Positions 1-11,569 of a stretch of DNA of 64,000 nt are shown in pieces. This DNA comes from Euglena gracilis. Lineage: Eukaryota > Euglenida > Euglenophyceae > Euglenales. Under the pieces are notes generated by a model. That model did not search any database. It saw nothing but the letters and a program-made list of their open reading frames with translations, and was not told where the DNA came from. Location: the NCBI GenBank assembly GCA_039621445.1, contig CP154956.1, positions 14,496,166 through 14,560,165 on the forward strand. The letters run 5' to 3'. Both the position numbers and the translations under genes were made by a program. Each line of letters starts with the position of its first letter. Within the stretch, counting starts at the first letter, position 1.

Positions 1-241
1 GGACCTATTTTCGGACCCAAATGGCACACACATTCCTCATTGGGATCTAAAATTAGAGGATAGGATGACGTCACACAAGTCACACATGACTTGCCGCGAA
101 ACCCATTTCCCCCCCGCGCCCCCCCCGCGCCCCCCCCCCCCCCGCGACCCCAACACCCCCTAAAAGATAGGGGCGTTGCCAAATGCTTGATTGTGAACTT
201 GACCGATCTCACATGTCGCTCAGTTTCTTTTTGAGTCGGCC
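1..241. other. Spacer upstream of the first kinase exon
   Basis: No gene is seen here. The stretch holds a C/G-rich low-complexity block (about 109-160) followed by ordinary mixed sequence. The leader exon of kinase gene 1 begins directly after it, so a promoter or 5' UTR may lie here, but no TATA-like or initiator motif stands out. Confidence 0.4.
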
Positions 242-345
242 ATGCCTGCAATGTCTGTAGCAGTCTCTAATGAACCATGTTTGGCCATTGTTGCCCCTGA
301 GAACGTGGATGCTTTTCACTGCGTGACAGGCACCGTCGTTGTTGA
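242..345 (+). CDS. Kinase gene 1, leader exon
   Basis: An ATG opens a short reading frame with MPAMSV, then CLAIVAPE, then CVTGTVVVDRL. The same leader occurs at 58114 (MPAATP, CLAVVAAE, CVTGTVVVDRL), upstream of a second set of kinase exons. Conservation of the start codon, the spacing and the CVTGTVVVDR block between two diverged copies is the evidence that this is a real exon and that the ATG is the start. Similarity ends just after VVVDRL, where a splice donor is expected; the exact donor is not certain. No known domain is recognised in the leader. The next exon I can place lies nearly 6 kb downstream, so either the intron is very large or exons in between were missed. Confidence 0.55.
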
Positions 346-894
346 CAGGCTGGAGTGGCACTGTTTATCCATGTTCCCACCCTTAATTATGGCTGGATGG
401 GCATGCTTTTTTTTGCATCACATGTGTTTAGACAACATAAAAAACTTCATTTTACCAAGTTTTTTTTTTGAAAAATTCAACATCTAATTTGCTGAACATA
501 AACCAGCGAGTTTTTGTGATGTTTGTTGCCAATGGTATCTGTTATGGTACCATTGGTCCCAAGGGGATTGGCAACCCCTGGTCACCCCCGAGGGGGTCAT
601 TAATTAAGGGGGGGGGGTCGCGCTATTCGGATTGGGATTGAAGGCTGTTGGAGACCCATGATCTTTCAAGGCTTTGGAAGCCGGCCTATCTGGCTTCCTG
701 GCCCGAATTATTTTGTGAAAACGCGCTGAGCCGTGATGACCAATCAATGTCAGGTTCGAACTTTAGGGGGGTGTTCCCCCCGCGTCCCCCCCCCCCACGT
801 CCCCCCCGCGTCCCGCATCTTTTTGGTTGACCAAAGGAAAATTACAACAAATTTGGGTGACGCCAAAGAAAACGTGTGGGGGCAGTTGGGCCAC

Positions 895-945
<51 letters not shown>
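895..945. repeat. Long poly-C homopolymer
   Basis: About 45 consecutive C. Homopolymers of C or G of 10-45 bases recur throughout the host sequence (for example 1090, 5910, 55179) and are much scarcer inside the two large nested elements. Their length is likely to be affected by sequencing error. Confidence 0.9.
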
Positions 946-946
<1 letters not shown>

Positions 947-999
947 CGCGTCCCGAACCACCCCCCCTTAGGTGCGATCGGGCATCCATATTCAGGACA

Positions 1000-2280
1000 T
1001 AACTGGGGTTGCCCTCCCATCGCTTCATCCAAAACAATGCCTCATTTCAGGGCCCCGGGTCAGGCTTCTGCTTAAGGGATTGCAGTACCCCCCCCCCCCC
1101 CCGGGGGGGGCGGGAGAGCAGCTGGGTCAAATTTGGCTAGTGGGATTTCTACCCCCCCCCCCCGGGGGGGGGGATGTTAAGAGGGCTAGCTAGTGGAGTT
1201 TTTTTTTCCAGTGACTGGCGCAAAGCGCCGGAGAAAATTTTTTGGGACCCCGAAAATGGCCAAAAATGCCCGTTTTTGGCCATTTTTGGGAATTTTTGGA
1301 ACAAAATCAGCCAAAAACCTATTACAAGGAGGAAAAATTTTTTCCTAGTTGGGGGGACCCCCGGCCCCCCCCCTGGGGGGGAGGGGGGTCTAGCCAGTCC
1401 ATTTTTTGGCTAGCCAATACCCCCTCCCCCCCGGGGTCCTTAAGCAAAAGCCTGCCCCGGGTGGAAAATTGGCCATTCCGATTTTGATGGTCGGGCAGAT
1501 CATGGTCGGCCCGACTATGTTCCGGCCGACCTTGCCCTTATGGACCTTTGGTGTCGGGCCGACCAAGTCGGCCCGACCACCGCTGTACTGTAATACCCCC
1601 CCTTTTTTGAAAATTTTGCTTAACCCCCCCCAATTTGGCTCTTTTTTTGGGGCTTAAAATGCATGGAAACACACTGGATTCACCTTTAAACTGTCAAGAA
1701 AACGTTCCATATTGAAGAAAAAATCGAAAAACTTCCTGTGTAGAGGCGGACACATCCTGAATGCCACACTACCAAACCACTGTTTTGAACTGTCCACAGC
1801 ATCAGGGTCAGGGCTAAGGTCAAAGGAAGGTTGGGACGACTAGTCAACTAGTCAATTATTTGTTCGGAACCCTCGAATAGGATTGCCATTTCAGTGGTGT
1901 TGATGGTGAATAAGGAAGCCAACCATCATACAGATAAAGGCTGCCAAAGAGGGATCCAGAACTGACAAAGTGTGGCGGTTGCCGCTGCGATTGCGGCGAA
2001 ATGTGAGGTTGCGCAGTAAGGCTTGCCAAGTTAAATTAGGGCTTGCCTGGGGTCCTATAAATCCTTGGAATCAATTGGACAGCACAGGGGGGAGGTAGTG
2101 ATATTTGGAAGGTAAAAATTGCATAATTTGGTCCAATGTGACTCTTCTAGGTGTCAACAAGGCAAGAAAGCAAAGAAAAGCTCGAAGGGGAATAATAGTC
2201 GATTATTCGTTTGGATGGGATATTAATCAATATTATTTTGTTGAGGTTGAACAAACACTGTTCGTCCTACCTTAGCCAGA
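1000..2280. other. Non-coding, C/G-tract and T-rich sequence
   Basis: No supported gene. Short reading frames are proline- or glycine-rich products of homopolymers. A block at about 1480-1580 is rich in the dispersed word GGTCGGGC/GTCGGCCCGAC, forming local inverted repeats. Confidence 0.5.
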
Positions 2281-2283
2281 GAT

Positions 2284-2346
2284 GCGGTTAGGGGCAGGGT
2301 TAGGGTTTGGGTTTGGGTAAGGGTTAGAATTAGGGTTAGGATTAGC
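2284..2346. repeat. Interstitial telomere-like repeat tract
   Basis: A run of degenerate G-rich units of the types TTAGGG, TTTGGG and TTAGGATTAGG, such as GGGTTAGGGTTTGGGTTTGG. It resembles decayed telomere repeats inside a chromosome. A weaker tract lies near 27726-27790. Confidence 0.5.
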
Positions 2347-2399
2347 AACCCCAACTGAAGAATTCGCACCTAAATTAGCCCCCCCTTGCGCTGCGGCGT

Positions 2400-4405
2400 G
2401 CCGTGACCCCCCTCCCCCCTCTGCCCAGTGAATCAAAATTTTTTTCACCCTTGGATATGGTAAAAACAATTGATTTTTTCAACATTTTTCTTTCAAAAAT
2501 TTGTCTTCCCAGCCCGAAAATCGCCAAAAGTTACTTTCCCCCCCATTTATTTTTCAAAAAAATGGCCAAAATTTGGCACGTGGCGCGGCGAGAGTGCCGC
2601 GTGCGTGTGCTGCAGCACACCCCTCTTCCCCCTCTTCTCCCCTCTATCAACTATGCCCCCCCCTTACTGTTCCCCCCCTTACTGTTCCCATAGGGGGGAT
2701 GGGAACAGTGCAGTGTGAGGGCATTTTTTCTAAAGGCTCTTCGAACAAAGAGAGAAAAAAGGAAGTTTTTGGCAGTTTCAGGTGCTCTCATTTCTGTCAA
2801 ACTCGAAATCAACACCAAAATGGATGTTGTGCAATTTTCAAGCATGTGAACCAAAAAGGCTTCATTTTGGCATTTTAGGTGGCATTTGGGGTCTTACTCG
2901 GTTGGTTAGTTCATGGCCCATGGGAACAGTAAGGGGGGGGGAGCTTGTCCCCCCCCTTGCTGTTCCCATGGACCCAAAAGGGGGCCACAGGACAGGAAAG
3001 GGGGGGGGGCATGGTAGTCTCCTTGGGGCGGGCAATTGCATGGAGGGGCAGCCTGTGTGGAAGTCTCAATTTTCACCAAAAACATCCAAGTAAGATGCGG
3101 TACAAGCCACCGAACAAGGTTTATAACCCCACATGCCATGTGGCGTATTTTTAGATCCTTTGGGTGGAAGAATACATTCAATTATGAATTTATCGCAAAC
3201 GGCAAATTCATAGCGCCTAGTCTCCAAGTCAACCCCCTGCCCCGTTGCACCAACCTGATCCCGCAAACACACATCGAAATCTTAACATTATAGCCCCACC
3301 CACAGTTTCTCACCCACATCCGCAATAATGTGCTTTTCATGTCTCATTGATTTAAATCTCAGTTTTATTTTCAGATTTCCCAAACATTTCTGAGCACCTC
3401 CAAGTTGGACACGTGAAGGACATTGAAGTTCTCCACTCACATCCATCCTTGGTTTCGAGATGGAGCAGCTTTTTCTCTCTTCCTGTTTTTTTTTCTCCTC
3501 TGGTTTCTCTTTCATTTCCTTTGTATTTCCTTTTCCTCTCGTAGTGCAAACCCCCCCCCCCCCCGGATTGCACCCCCTTGGCACGGCAAAATCGGCCCCA
3601 TCCCCTGGTCAGCCAACCCCTCAGCACGGCACAGCATGCCAAACCACACCAATAAAGTTTCCTTTTGGGAAATTTTGGCTCTCCACCGCAACGACCCCCC
3701 CTCCCTCACCAAGGCAAAATGGGTGCCCCCCCCCCCCTGATGGCCGAGGGTTAGACGTGACAGCGGACGTGGCAGAGCGTCAGACGTAGTTTTTGAGGAA
3801 TGCCCCTTGAGACCTTCCTGAAGCCTGAGCGTCGGCCAACAACTGGTTCGGGGATGAAACAGGATGAAAATTAAAAACCCAAAATGCATTGTTTTTGATG
3901 TTTTTGGGTGGTTTGCGGCCAAAGAATTTGTCCCCCTGAGTCAAGGTTTGGTTGGTCGGCCAGGGGGGGGGGGGTTATGAGTGGGGGGGTTTTTAAGTGG
4001 GGGGGGGGCCAGGTTTGGGGTGGCGGCGGGAGAGATAAACATTGCTTGGTCATTTGGCCAAGCAAATCAGCAGATCTAGACACTGGGTAATTGCAGAAAT
4101 GCACTAATCATCCCACCCAAAACTCGGGAAATGTGGGTTGCATTTTTTTCCACATTTTTGTAGTTTTTTTGTGCATTTCGAATTTTCCAAAACTGTGCCA
4201 ATTCCCAAAAAAAATTTGGGATTTTTTCGCCTTTTGTTGTGCAATTTTTCGATTTTTTAAAGTGCTTTTTTTGCCTTCTGCCGCAGTTTTTGTGAGTCAC
4301 CCAATTTTTTGTGTTTTTTGACGATTTTTTTTTGCAAATTTGAGCAATTTTTCTGAAATTTTCGATTTTTGAAACTGACATATTTCTCATAATTCCGTGC
4401 AATTG
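2400..4405. other. Non-coding, T-rich and C-tract sequence
   Basis: No supported gene. It contains short repeats of GGGGGGATGGGAACAGT / ACTGTTCCC type around 2660-2710 and 2925-2970, in both orientations, which may be ends of a small inverted-repeat element, plus long T-runs from 4130 on. Confidence 0.4.
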
Positions 4406-4413
4406 TTGTAAAT

Positions 4414-4853
4414 GGTACTTATCTGTTATCGCACGACATACCCCCCCCCCCTTTCGGTTATCGCACGACACCCTTTTTTGGGGTTATTTAGGGTTATTTA
4501 AAGGAATAGGGTTAGGTGCGTACATGCCATGTTGCGCTACATGGCCACGTTGCGCTACATGGTCACGTTGCGCTTCATGGCCAGGTAGCGCAACATGGCC
4601 ATGTTGCGCAACGTGGCCATTAGCGCACCTAACCCTACTCCTTCAATAACCCCATAATAGCGCTACCTGGCCAGGTAGCGCAACGTGGCCATGTAGCGCA
4701 ACGTGGCCATGAAGCGCAATGTGGCCATGTAGCGCAACATGGCCTGTGCGCACCTAACCCTACTCCTTAAAATAACCCAATAAGACCAAAAATAAGGTGT
4801 CGTGCGATAACCGAAAGGGGGGGGGGTATGTCGTGCGATAACAGATAAGTACC
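4414..4853. mobile_element. Fold-back MITE with perfect 8 bp duplication
   Basis: The ends are inverted: the left starts GGTACTTATCTGTTATCGCA and the right is its reverse complement; pairing continues past a C/G run through the GGTTATCGCACGACACC block (about 60 bp). Both sides are flanked by TTGTAAAT (4406-4413 and 4854-4861), a perfect 8 bp target duplication. The middle is itself a ladder of short palindromic units such as CATGTTGCGCTACATGG and GGCCATGTAGCGCAACG, flanked by inverted copies of a TAGGGTTAGGTGCG word, so the whole 440 bp can fold back. There is no coding capacity. An 8 bp duplication fits hAT or a related superfamily; the parent is not in the window. Confidence 0.88.
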
Positions 4854-4861
4854 TTGTAAAT

Positions 4862-6150
4862 TTGGAGCCATTTTTGCATGTTTTTTTGGATAATTTTTAA
4901 ATTCTCTTCATTTTTTCCCCACCTCTTCACTCAAATTTTGAGCATTTTTGAGCTTTTTTCAAAAATGTGCATTTTTGAACTTTTTTTTCGCAGTTTTGCG
5001 CATTTTTTCTGGCCGGGCCAGCCCTGTCTTTTTTGTGTGTTCTAACAAAATTTTTTTGTGTTTTGTGTGCATCAGCAAAAAACTGTTTGTGTCTCGGTGC
5101 GTATCGGCAATTTTTTTTGAAATTTTTTTATGATTATTGTAATGATTCGACACCAAAGAGACTTTCACATTCCTAACGGTTGATGATATGGTTTGTTTGG
5201 GAATCCCCCCGGGTGTAGGGCGCTTGCTGGACGATGCCATATACCCCAATTTCATACACAAAAATAATGAAATTTCAAAAACTTCCAGATTCTTTAAGGG
5301 CCAAAAACATGGTGAATGTCAACTTGCCAACAATTTCAACAACGCCAACTACCAATTTACATGCGGCGTGAAGAAGAAATATTTCAGAGTTTTTGGGGAG
5401 CTGAAAAATGAGGGTTTTTCAGGCGCGGGTTGGTCAATAAAAAAACCAGAATAAGACCCCCCCCCCCAGGAGGTTTCTGGCATGGCCCAAAAATAAGACC
5501 CGGGTTTTTAGGGGGTCACGAAGAAAATTAAAACACCACAAAATGTCCCAGAAAATGTATGAGCTGGGTATGGACATGAGCAAACGTAGTGGGGCTCTGC
5601 ATTTGCCATGCGAGGGAGGAACGTCCCACTCCTGACCACAGCCGCAGCAACCTTGCCCTTAGTTGAAATATATGTTTCTGGGGAGTGGCCAGATGACATA
5701 TGTGGCAGCTCGTTTAAAACAAACTCAGCAAAAGGTATTTTGATTATCTTTCTTGCTTTTTGTTGTGAAAACAAAAAACCAGCTGTGCTGTGTGAACATC
5801 CCATAATTTTTTGTTCTTCGTTGGTCCCTTTGTTGGTTCAACCCATGGCATTCACCCTTCACCCTCCTGATAGCTTGAGGGGGTGTTTCCCCACGCCGAC
5901 CCCGTGTCCCCCCCCCCCCCCCCGCATCCGGATTTTGGCCGGGCAACATATTTTTTTAGTCGGCCAAAGGAGAAACACATACAAGAAGGTGTATGGAGGC
6001 AGTTGGGCTACAGGTTCTGCCCGCGTCCCCCCCCCCATCCCGAACCACCTCCTGCTTTATTATGACTGTCTGCCAGAATTGCTCCCCAGTAGTTCGCATG
6101 TCAGCGCTATGGTGGGCTAAGATTGTGGTCAATCCACGGGATGTTCCCAG
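4862..6150. other. Non-coding stretch in kinase gene 1
   Basis: T-rich and C-tract sequence with no recognisable exon. A frame near 5608-5760 is open but has no similarity inside the window and is not called. Confidence 0.4.
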
Positions 6151-6217
6151 CTTCGTTGCATGACGGTGCTCAAGACCGCAGACCGGAAGCTCCGACCATC
6201 GACGGCACCACCTCATG
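6151..6217 (+). CDS. Kinase gene 1, pre-kinase exon
   Basis: After a CCCAG acceptor the frame reads LRCMTVLKTADRKLRPST. It matches QLRFMTAVKTVDGRRLQPS in the second kinase copy near 60405, which has the same place just upstream of the N-lobe exon. The match of MT-x-x-KT-x-D-x-R-x-L-x-PS supports a real exon lying before the kinase domain. The 3' end is estimated. The function of this short segment is unknown. Confidence 0.5.
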
Positions 6218-6906
6218 TCACCAACCTTTTTCATTTCCGATGTACGAACTGGCAGACAGTTCTCTCAAGGCTCAAGGGGGTGAGGCAGACGCGATTCCAA
6301 TCGCCAATGCACCCCCCCCCCCAATGATTTTGCCCCAAAGTTAATGAACCAATCTTTTTGGCCCCGACCCCTGCACCACTAATTGGGCACAACATCCAGA
6401 ACCAATGATGGACTGGTTGCTTTTTTAAAAAAAAGCAATTTGCTGTGAAATGTTTTTCTCAATAATTGGAGCAAAATTTGATTCTTCTGTCAATCATGCA
6501 ACTGAACATCATGGCAATTTGGATGATGTTTTACACTCACCACCTCTTGATTTCAAAAATATGCATCCACCTTTTTTCTTTGAGAAGGGGGGAGGTATTT
6601 GGACGCCTTTTTTTACGGCTCCCCTTCAAAGTTATTTGGGCAGCGCCCTGGACCCCCAGAGCTCTTCCCAAACCCCAACCTCTCTTTGCAATTTCTTTGG
6701 TTGAATTTCTTGAATTGAAATTCAAGAGTTTTTTGCAATAAAATTAATTCCCAAAAAACCCAAAATTTTTTTCAACGTTTCAACCTTTTTTTTTGCATTT
6801 TTGTTATAAAGAGGCTTTCCCATCGAGTTTTTCCCAGGTCATCGGTGCGACTTCCAAGTAATTTGAGTGATTTGTTTGGAGTAACACGCACGCCTCTGGT
6901 GGTCGA

Positions 6907-7029
6907 TGCCTGCGCATTGCGTCCCACATCGCCGACGGGACGTGGGCCAGCGTGTACTGTGTGTACGAGGCGGACTCACAGCAGTCCTCCGCCTTGAAAG
7001 TCATCCCAATCGAAGCCCAGGGGGGCTGA
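6907..7029 (+). CDS. Kinase gene 1, N-lobe exon (glycine loop, lysine)
   Basis: The frame reads IASHIADGTWASVYCVYEAD, then SALKVIPIEAQ. This is strands beta1 to beta3 of a protein kinase: a degenerate glycine-rich loop (ADGTWASVY) and the ATP-binding Lys in ALKVI. The paralogous exon at 61490 (VAAHVADGTWASVYKVYDEA, ALKVVPVE) starts right after a clean CCCCCAG acceptor. In this copy the aligned acceptor bases read GCGC instead of CCAG, so the usual splice site seems lost; either another acceptor is used or this copy is decaying. Confidence 0.75.
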   Translation, partial: CLRIASHIADGTWASVYCVYEADSQQSSALKVIPIEAQGG

Positions 7030-9276
7030 AGGGGGGCGTTTGCGCCACCCCCCCAGATTTCAATGTGGAATTTGAGGGCTATATTATTTTTTTCAAGGTT
7101 GGACCCCGAGGGGGGGGAACCAAACCAACCACACAAGGTGAGTGCATGTCCCCACAGCCCTGAATTACACCTGCTAACTTCGCTTCTGTGCTGTGTGGTG
7201 AGTGGCTAGGTACCCTGACACCAGTGCAATTTTGTTGCTCTGCCTGGCACCGGCCATGAACAGACAAGAAGCCTTAGTGCAACTAAGGGGGGAGGGGAGG
7301 GGGAGGGGGTAGGGTGGGTGGGACTGAACCCCCCTCCCCCCAAGAGGGGGTTTCCCCTCCGAGCATCCAGCCTCAGTGCTGAGTGATTTGCTCAGCACCG
7401 TCAACGAGTGTCAAAAGAGGGCAACTCCAGCTTGGAGGAAAACACGACACTGATTTGAGAACGTGCTGTGGTTACGATGCAATAAATTGTACCCACGGAG
7501 AGATGAGTTACACCATGGGTGATATTAAAAAACTTCATTGTGAGCCTCCCTGAACATCAAACCATGTTCAAGGAGCACAAAATGCGCTGCATTTTCCTAA
7601 GAAATCCAGCGGGGGCATGCAAACGCGTTTTTTTGCGGTTTTTTTTGGCTTTGTTTGCTTTTGACGAAATTTGTGTTTTTTTGATTTTGCCAAAATTTGC
7701 GTTTTTTGTGCTTTTTTTTGATTTTTCCAGGTTGCTGTTATGATGAAAGAATTCTTGTTTTGGCCCTGATTCCCCCCCAAGACCAAAATTTTGTCTTTTT
7801 TTGCACTTTTACAGTTTTTTTGGGTCAACATTTTTTTTTTTGCATTTTTCCAGTTTTTTTTGCATATTTTTTATCTTTTTTTTTGCAAAGTGCAAGTTTT
7901 TCCCCGACAGAGCCGAAAATTTATTCAAGCCCTCTCCAGCAGAAAGTCTCGATCCTTGCGGAGCTCCTAAGGGATTTTGCATATAAGTTGCGTTTTTTTT
8001 GCGGCGTTTTTTTTTGCTTTTTTTTTGCTTTTTTTGCGCCTGCATTTTTCGAGGGCCCTGTGTTTCTGTTGATGTGTTGACATGCGCAAAGGTTGACTCG
8101 CGCCCGAGCGATACCTTAGCCATTGTGATAGCCATTGTGTGCTGGTAGGGATTCAGGTCCAAGTAGCCCGCACCTTCTTCCAGGCCAGCAGCTTCCAGGT
8201 CCCCCCCCCCCCCGGGGTCGACTGGAAATAAAAATTTTGCAGCCTGGATAAACCAGGCTGGATTGAGAAAGATTTCGACACATGGTGGCTAAGAAATCGA
8301 AAATGGGTCAAAATGGCCAAAAATTGCCATTGGGTCAAAATGGCCAAAAATGACCTTTTGGGGGGGCTTTTGGGTGGGGGGTTTCCCACACCTCAACCAG
8401 GGGGGTTTTTGGGGGGTTTTTTTTTTTTTTTTGCTTGCATGCCATGTAGTGCAGCCACAGCAACAATGCAATGCCTTTTGGTTGAAAATCAAGAGAATGG
8501 CAGTGACACTGCGCAGGGGGGGGGGACATGTTTCGCAATGTTTCGCATTTTTGGGCATTTTTTGCACATCTTTTGAATTTGTGCATTTTTGTGCAGTTTT
8601 TCGCATTTTTTTGTGCATTTTTTTCAGTTTTTTTCAATGCATTTTTTTGGGGTGCTTCTAAAAATCACTAATTTATGGCATTTTTTGACCATTTTGCAAT
8701 TTTTTTTGCAATCTTTTTGGATTTTTTTATTATTTTTTTTCAAACTGAGAGTTTCTTTGTAATTCCGCACAGTTGTTGCTTATTTGGAGTCTGGTTCCAC
8801 CTTTGTGTGTTCTTTTGGGCAGTTTTTGCATTTTTTTTCATTTTTGTGCCTTTTCTCTCAAATTTCGAACGCTGTTGCGCATTTTTTCTAAATTTGCATT
8901 TTGCGCATTTCCCCAAAAATGTGCCTTTTGCGCATTTTTGTGCAATCTGTTTTCGAGGCCGGGCTAGCGCATCTTCCCCTTGCAATGCAATGTGGTTGCA
9001 GCAGTAGTGCAATGAAGCGGCAGTGCATGCCACATTGCTTCCAATGGCGGGTTAATTTATTGGTCTCGGATGGGTCCCCTGAAGTTAGATTTTGCCAAAA
9101 GCAACACGCAGGAAACACCACACAATGTAGACAGAAACCTCTGTTTCAACACAGCCCAAGGTTGTCCCTAATGCTCTTTTTGGAAATTTGTTTTTCGTTT
9201 CACATTTTTAAAGCAATTCAATGTTCACTTTGTTATTTCTTCCTCTGTATTTATTTCCCCTGACACCCCGTTTCAG
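7030..9276. other. Intron-like T-rich sequence of kinase gene 1
   Basis: Lies between the N-lobe and helix-C exons. Very T-rich in this strand (many TTTTTTGCA and TTTTGCATTTTT words), giving Phe-rich spurious frames. No other gene was seen. Confidence 0.45.
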
Positions 9277-9429
9277 TCCAAACGTCCCTTGCCCCCCTGC
9301 CTGCGGCGCCCACGTCGAAAGTGCGTACGCTGTCATCGAATTGCTGAAGACCCTGCACCATCCCAACATTGTACAGTACCACAACCACTTCACCCTCACC
9401 ATCAACGACGTGAGCTGCTTATGCATCCA
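9277..9429 (+). CDS. Kinase gene 1, helix C to beta5 exon
   Basis: It starts after CGTTTCAG and reads SAYAVIELLKTLHHPNIVQY, then HNHFTLTIND, then CLCI. This is helix C (with the Glu of IELLK that would pair with the beta3 Lys), the HPNIV turn typical of NEK/STE-like kinases, beta4 and the start of beta5. Ending after ATCCA, before GTGTGT, leaves a phase-2 codon which joins the next exon as Q-LDFC, giving an unbroken beta5-hinge. The paralogue has the same donor position (62508), which supports this end over an earlier GTGAGC. Confidence 0.75.
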
Positions 9430-10222
9430 GTGTGTCCTTTCGTCCTGACTTTCTATGGGATATTGAACACTTTTTTGTCTGTTCTCCGTTGTTCTGTGCG
9501 TGTGCCTGCATCTGCGTGGTGGGTGTGACATTTATCATTGGTAGGTGTTTTTGGAATCGTGCACACACAGCTACGTTGGGGTGAAGCGTTGGGTTGCAAA
9601 ATGAAAAATTTACTAAAAAGTCAAATCTTTTCTTTGCAATTCTTTGCTTATTTTCCCCTTCCAATTTCCTTGATTGCACTTGGAAATTGTCTTTCAACCA
9701 GACAATTGCACAGTCACATTTTTGCACCAGTTTCTCTTTTTCAGTTCGTGCATAACTGGCTATGCAGCTGCGCAAATCAAGCATGACGGTTTCTTTTTTC
9801 ACCCCTTTGCTTATTTTTTTTTGGCGTGACAACCAAACAAAAGTGTTTTTTTTCCCAGTGGGTTTTGACCTTCTTTTGTCATTTTTTTAGACACTGTTTT
9901 CTTTATGCTTTTGTGTTATTTGGTATATTTTTCCAAAACATACACCATGTTGCAAAGCAAATGAGGTTTCACGGTGAAAATTTTTATCTGGGTGGGGTGA
10001 TAATTTTTTTTTAGTCCTCTCCAGCAGAAAAGTGCAGGGACTTTCATGCAGATTGCATTTTTGTTTTCTTATTTTTTTGGATTGTGCATGTTGAGGTGCT
10101 TTGTTGTTGTGCGTTCCCCCTGGCCTGATTTTTTTTTTTTAAGCGGAATGTTGAAGCGTATTTTTTTTGACCCAAAATGAAAGTAAAAAGTCGCACCAGC
10201 CCCAGGACTCTGGTGTGTTGAC

Positions 10223-10536
10223 CAGGCTTGTGCTTAGTCGGGTGCCTACCCCACGGGGGGGGGTGGGTGCTAGGGGCAGGCACCCCATAGCACCCGATCC
10301 GACCCCCCCCCCCGGGGGGGGGTAGGGTTTCGGGGGGTGCCTGTCCCTAGCAGGCACCCCCCTCAGACCCCGGCGCCTTCGGCGCCGGGGGCCCGGAAAC
10401 GGCCATTTTCAATGAAAATTTTCTGGGTCCGGCCCGGACCCCTATCCCCCCCGGGGGGGGGGGTGGGCCTGCTAGGGGCAGGCACCCTATAGCACCCACC
10501 CCCCCTCCCCCCCCCCGGTTGGTAAGCACAAGCATG
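10223..10536. mobile_element. hAT-like MITE, CAGGCTTGTGCTTA family, copy 1
   Basis: Ends are CAGGCTTGTGCTTA on the left and the inverse of CATGCTTGTGCTTA on the right. The element is flanked by GTGTTGAC on both sides (10215-10222, 10537-10544), a perfect 8 bp duplication. The inside holds two inverted GGTGCCTGCCCCTAGC-type blocks and C/G runs. Size, CA(G)-type ends and 8 bp duplication point to a non-autonomous hAT element. It sits in the intron before the hinge exon. Copy 2 is at 30817; a decayed relative lies near 60030. Confidence 0.88.
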
Positions 10537-11062
10537 GTGTTGACTCCGGAAACTGAGGCCCGATGCAATCAGAATTATCCTGGTGGCGATGGTCTGTGGT
10601 ATTGGGCATGGGCTATCGACACAATTGGGGGTGAACGCTCCACCCTAGTACCCTGAGCGCAGAGATTCTTCTGGGTCCTAAAAAGCAGCCCTCTGCCTCT
10701 GCCCGAGTGATCAAACGAATTTTTTCAACGCTGGTTCGTTCAATCGCATTTTGGAAGTCGATTGAAAAGGACCTGAAATCAAGTGACTTTGCTCTTTCTT
10801 TGTTGCCGCGGCGTGGCTGAAAGTGGCAAGGTGTGTAGTTAGCGTGCCCTGTACCAACAGCCCCCCCCCCCCTCTGGGCAGCCAGAATTGGCCAGCCTTG
10901 TTTTTAGGAAAATGTGCCAAAAACCATTGATTTCCAGCCATTTTGGTTGAGTAACCAGAGCCGCCGATTCCCCACTGAGGGGAGGGTTGTAAGTGGTGAC
11001 TGGTTTTCAGAACGTGACTGATTGGTTTTTTGAAAGTTGAAAGTACCCCAGAGGGTCGGTAA

Positions 11063-11382
11063 CATACCGTTGCTTAAGGTGTGTCCGACCCCCCCCCCCC
11101 CCCGGGGGTGACTAGTTCTTTTGGAGTGACGGACTGGTTTTTGCCTCCATACCCCCTCCCCTCAGGGGTGGGGTCGGCCAGGAATGGCCAACAGTGGCTA
11201 CCTGGCACCCAAGGCACCAGAAAGTTTTCGGGGGTTTGGCCAAAATCCATTGGTTTTAAGCCATTTTTGGCCAAGTGGCCAAAGTGACTGACCCAACCCA
11301 CTGGGTTTTGAAAAGTGACTGACTGGTTTTTTGAAAGTGGAAAGTGCCCCCTCCCCCCAGGGGGTTGGTACGCAATGTTATG
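11063..11382. mobile_element. hAT-like MITE, CATACCATTGCTTA family, copy 1
   Basis: The left end reads CATACCGTTGCTTA and the inverted right end CATAACATTGCGTA. Flanks are GTCGGTAA and GTCGGCAA, a 7/8 match target duplication. The inside has the repeated phrase GTGACTGACTGGTTTTTT, shared with the larger copy at 26799. It lies only 50 bp upstream of the hinge exon of kinase gene 1. Confidence 0.75.
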
Positions 11383-11432
11383 GTCGGCAATGGTGTGGTC
11401 CACCACCAGTTTGCCTTCACTGGCCTTCTCAG

Positions 11433-11569
11433 GCTCGACTTCTGCGGGAAAGGGACGCTGGTCGACTACATCCGCGCCAAGGCGAACCAAAAGACCGGCC
11501 TCTCCGCCGCCCAAGTCCGGGACTTCATCACCCAGCTGGCCTCCGCGCTGGCATACATCCACGACCAGG
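11433..11569 (+). CDS. Kinase gene 1, hinge and helix D/E exon
   Basis: It starts after CCTTCTCAG and ends before GTGTGT. It reads LDFCGKGTLVDYIRAKANQ, then GLSAAQVRDFITQLASALAY, then IHDQG. This is the kinase hinge (LDFCGKGTL, compare EFADGGTL), helix D and helix E (QLASALAYIH) just before the catalytic loop. The paralogue at 63847 has the same two splice sites and matches over the full length (LEFADGGTLADYMRAKAKQK). Good evidence that both are the same gene family and that the exon limits are right. Confidence 0.82.
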
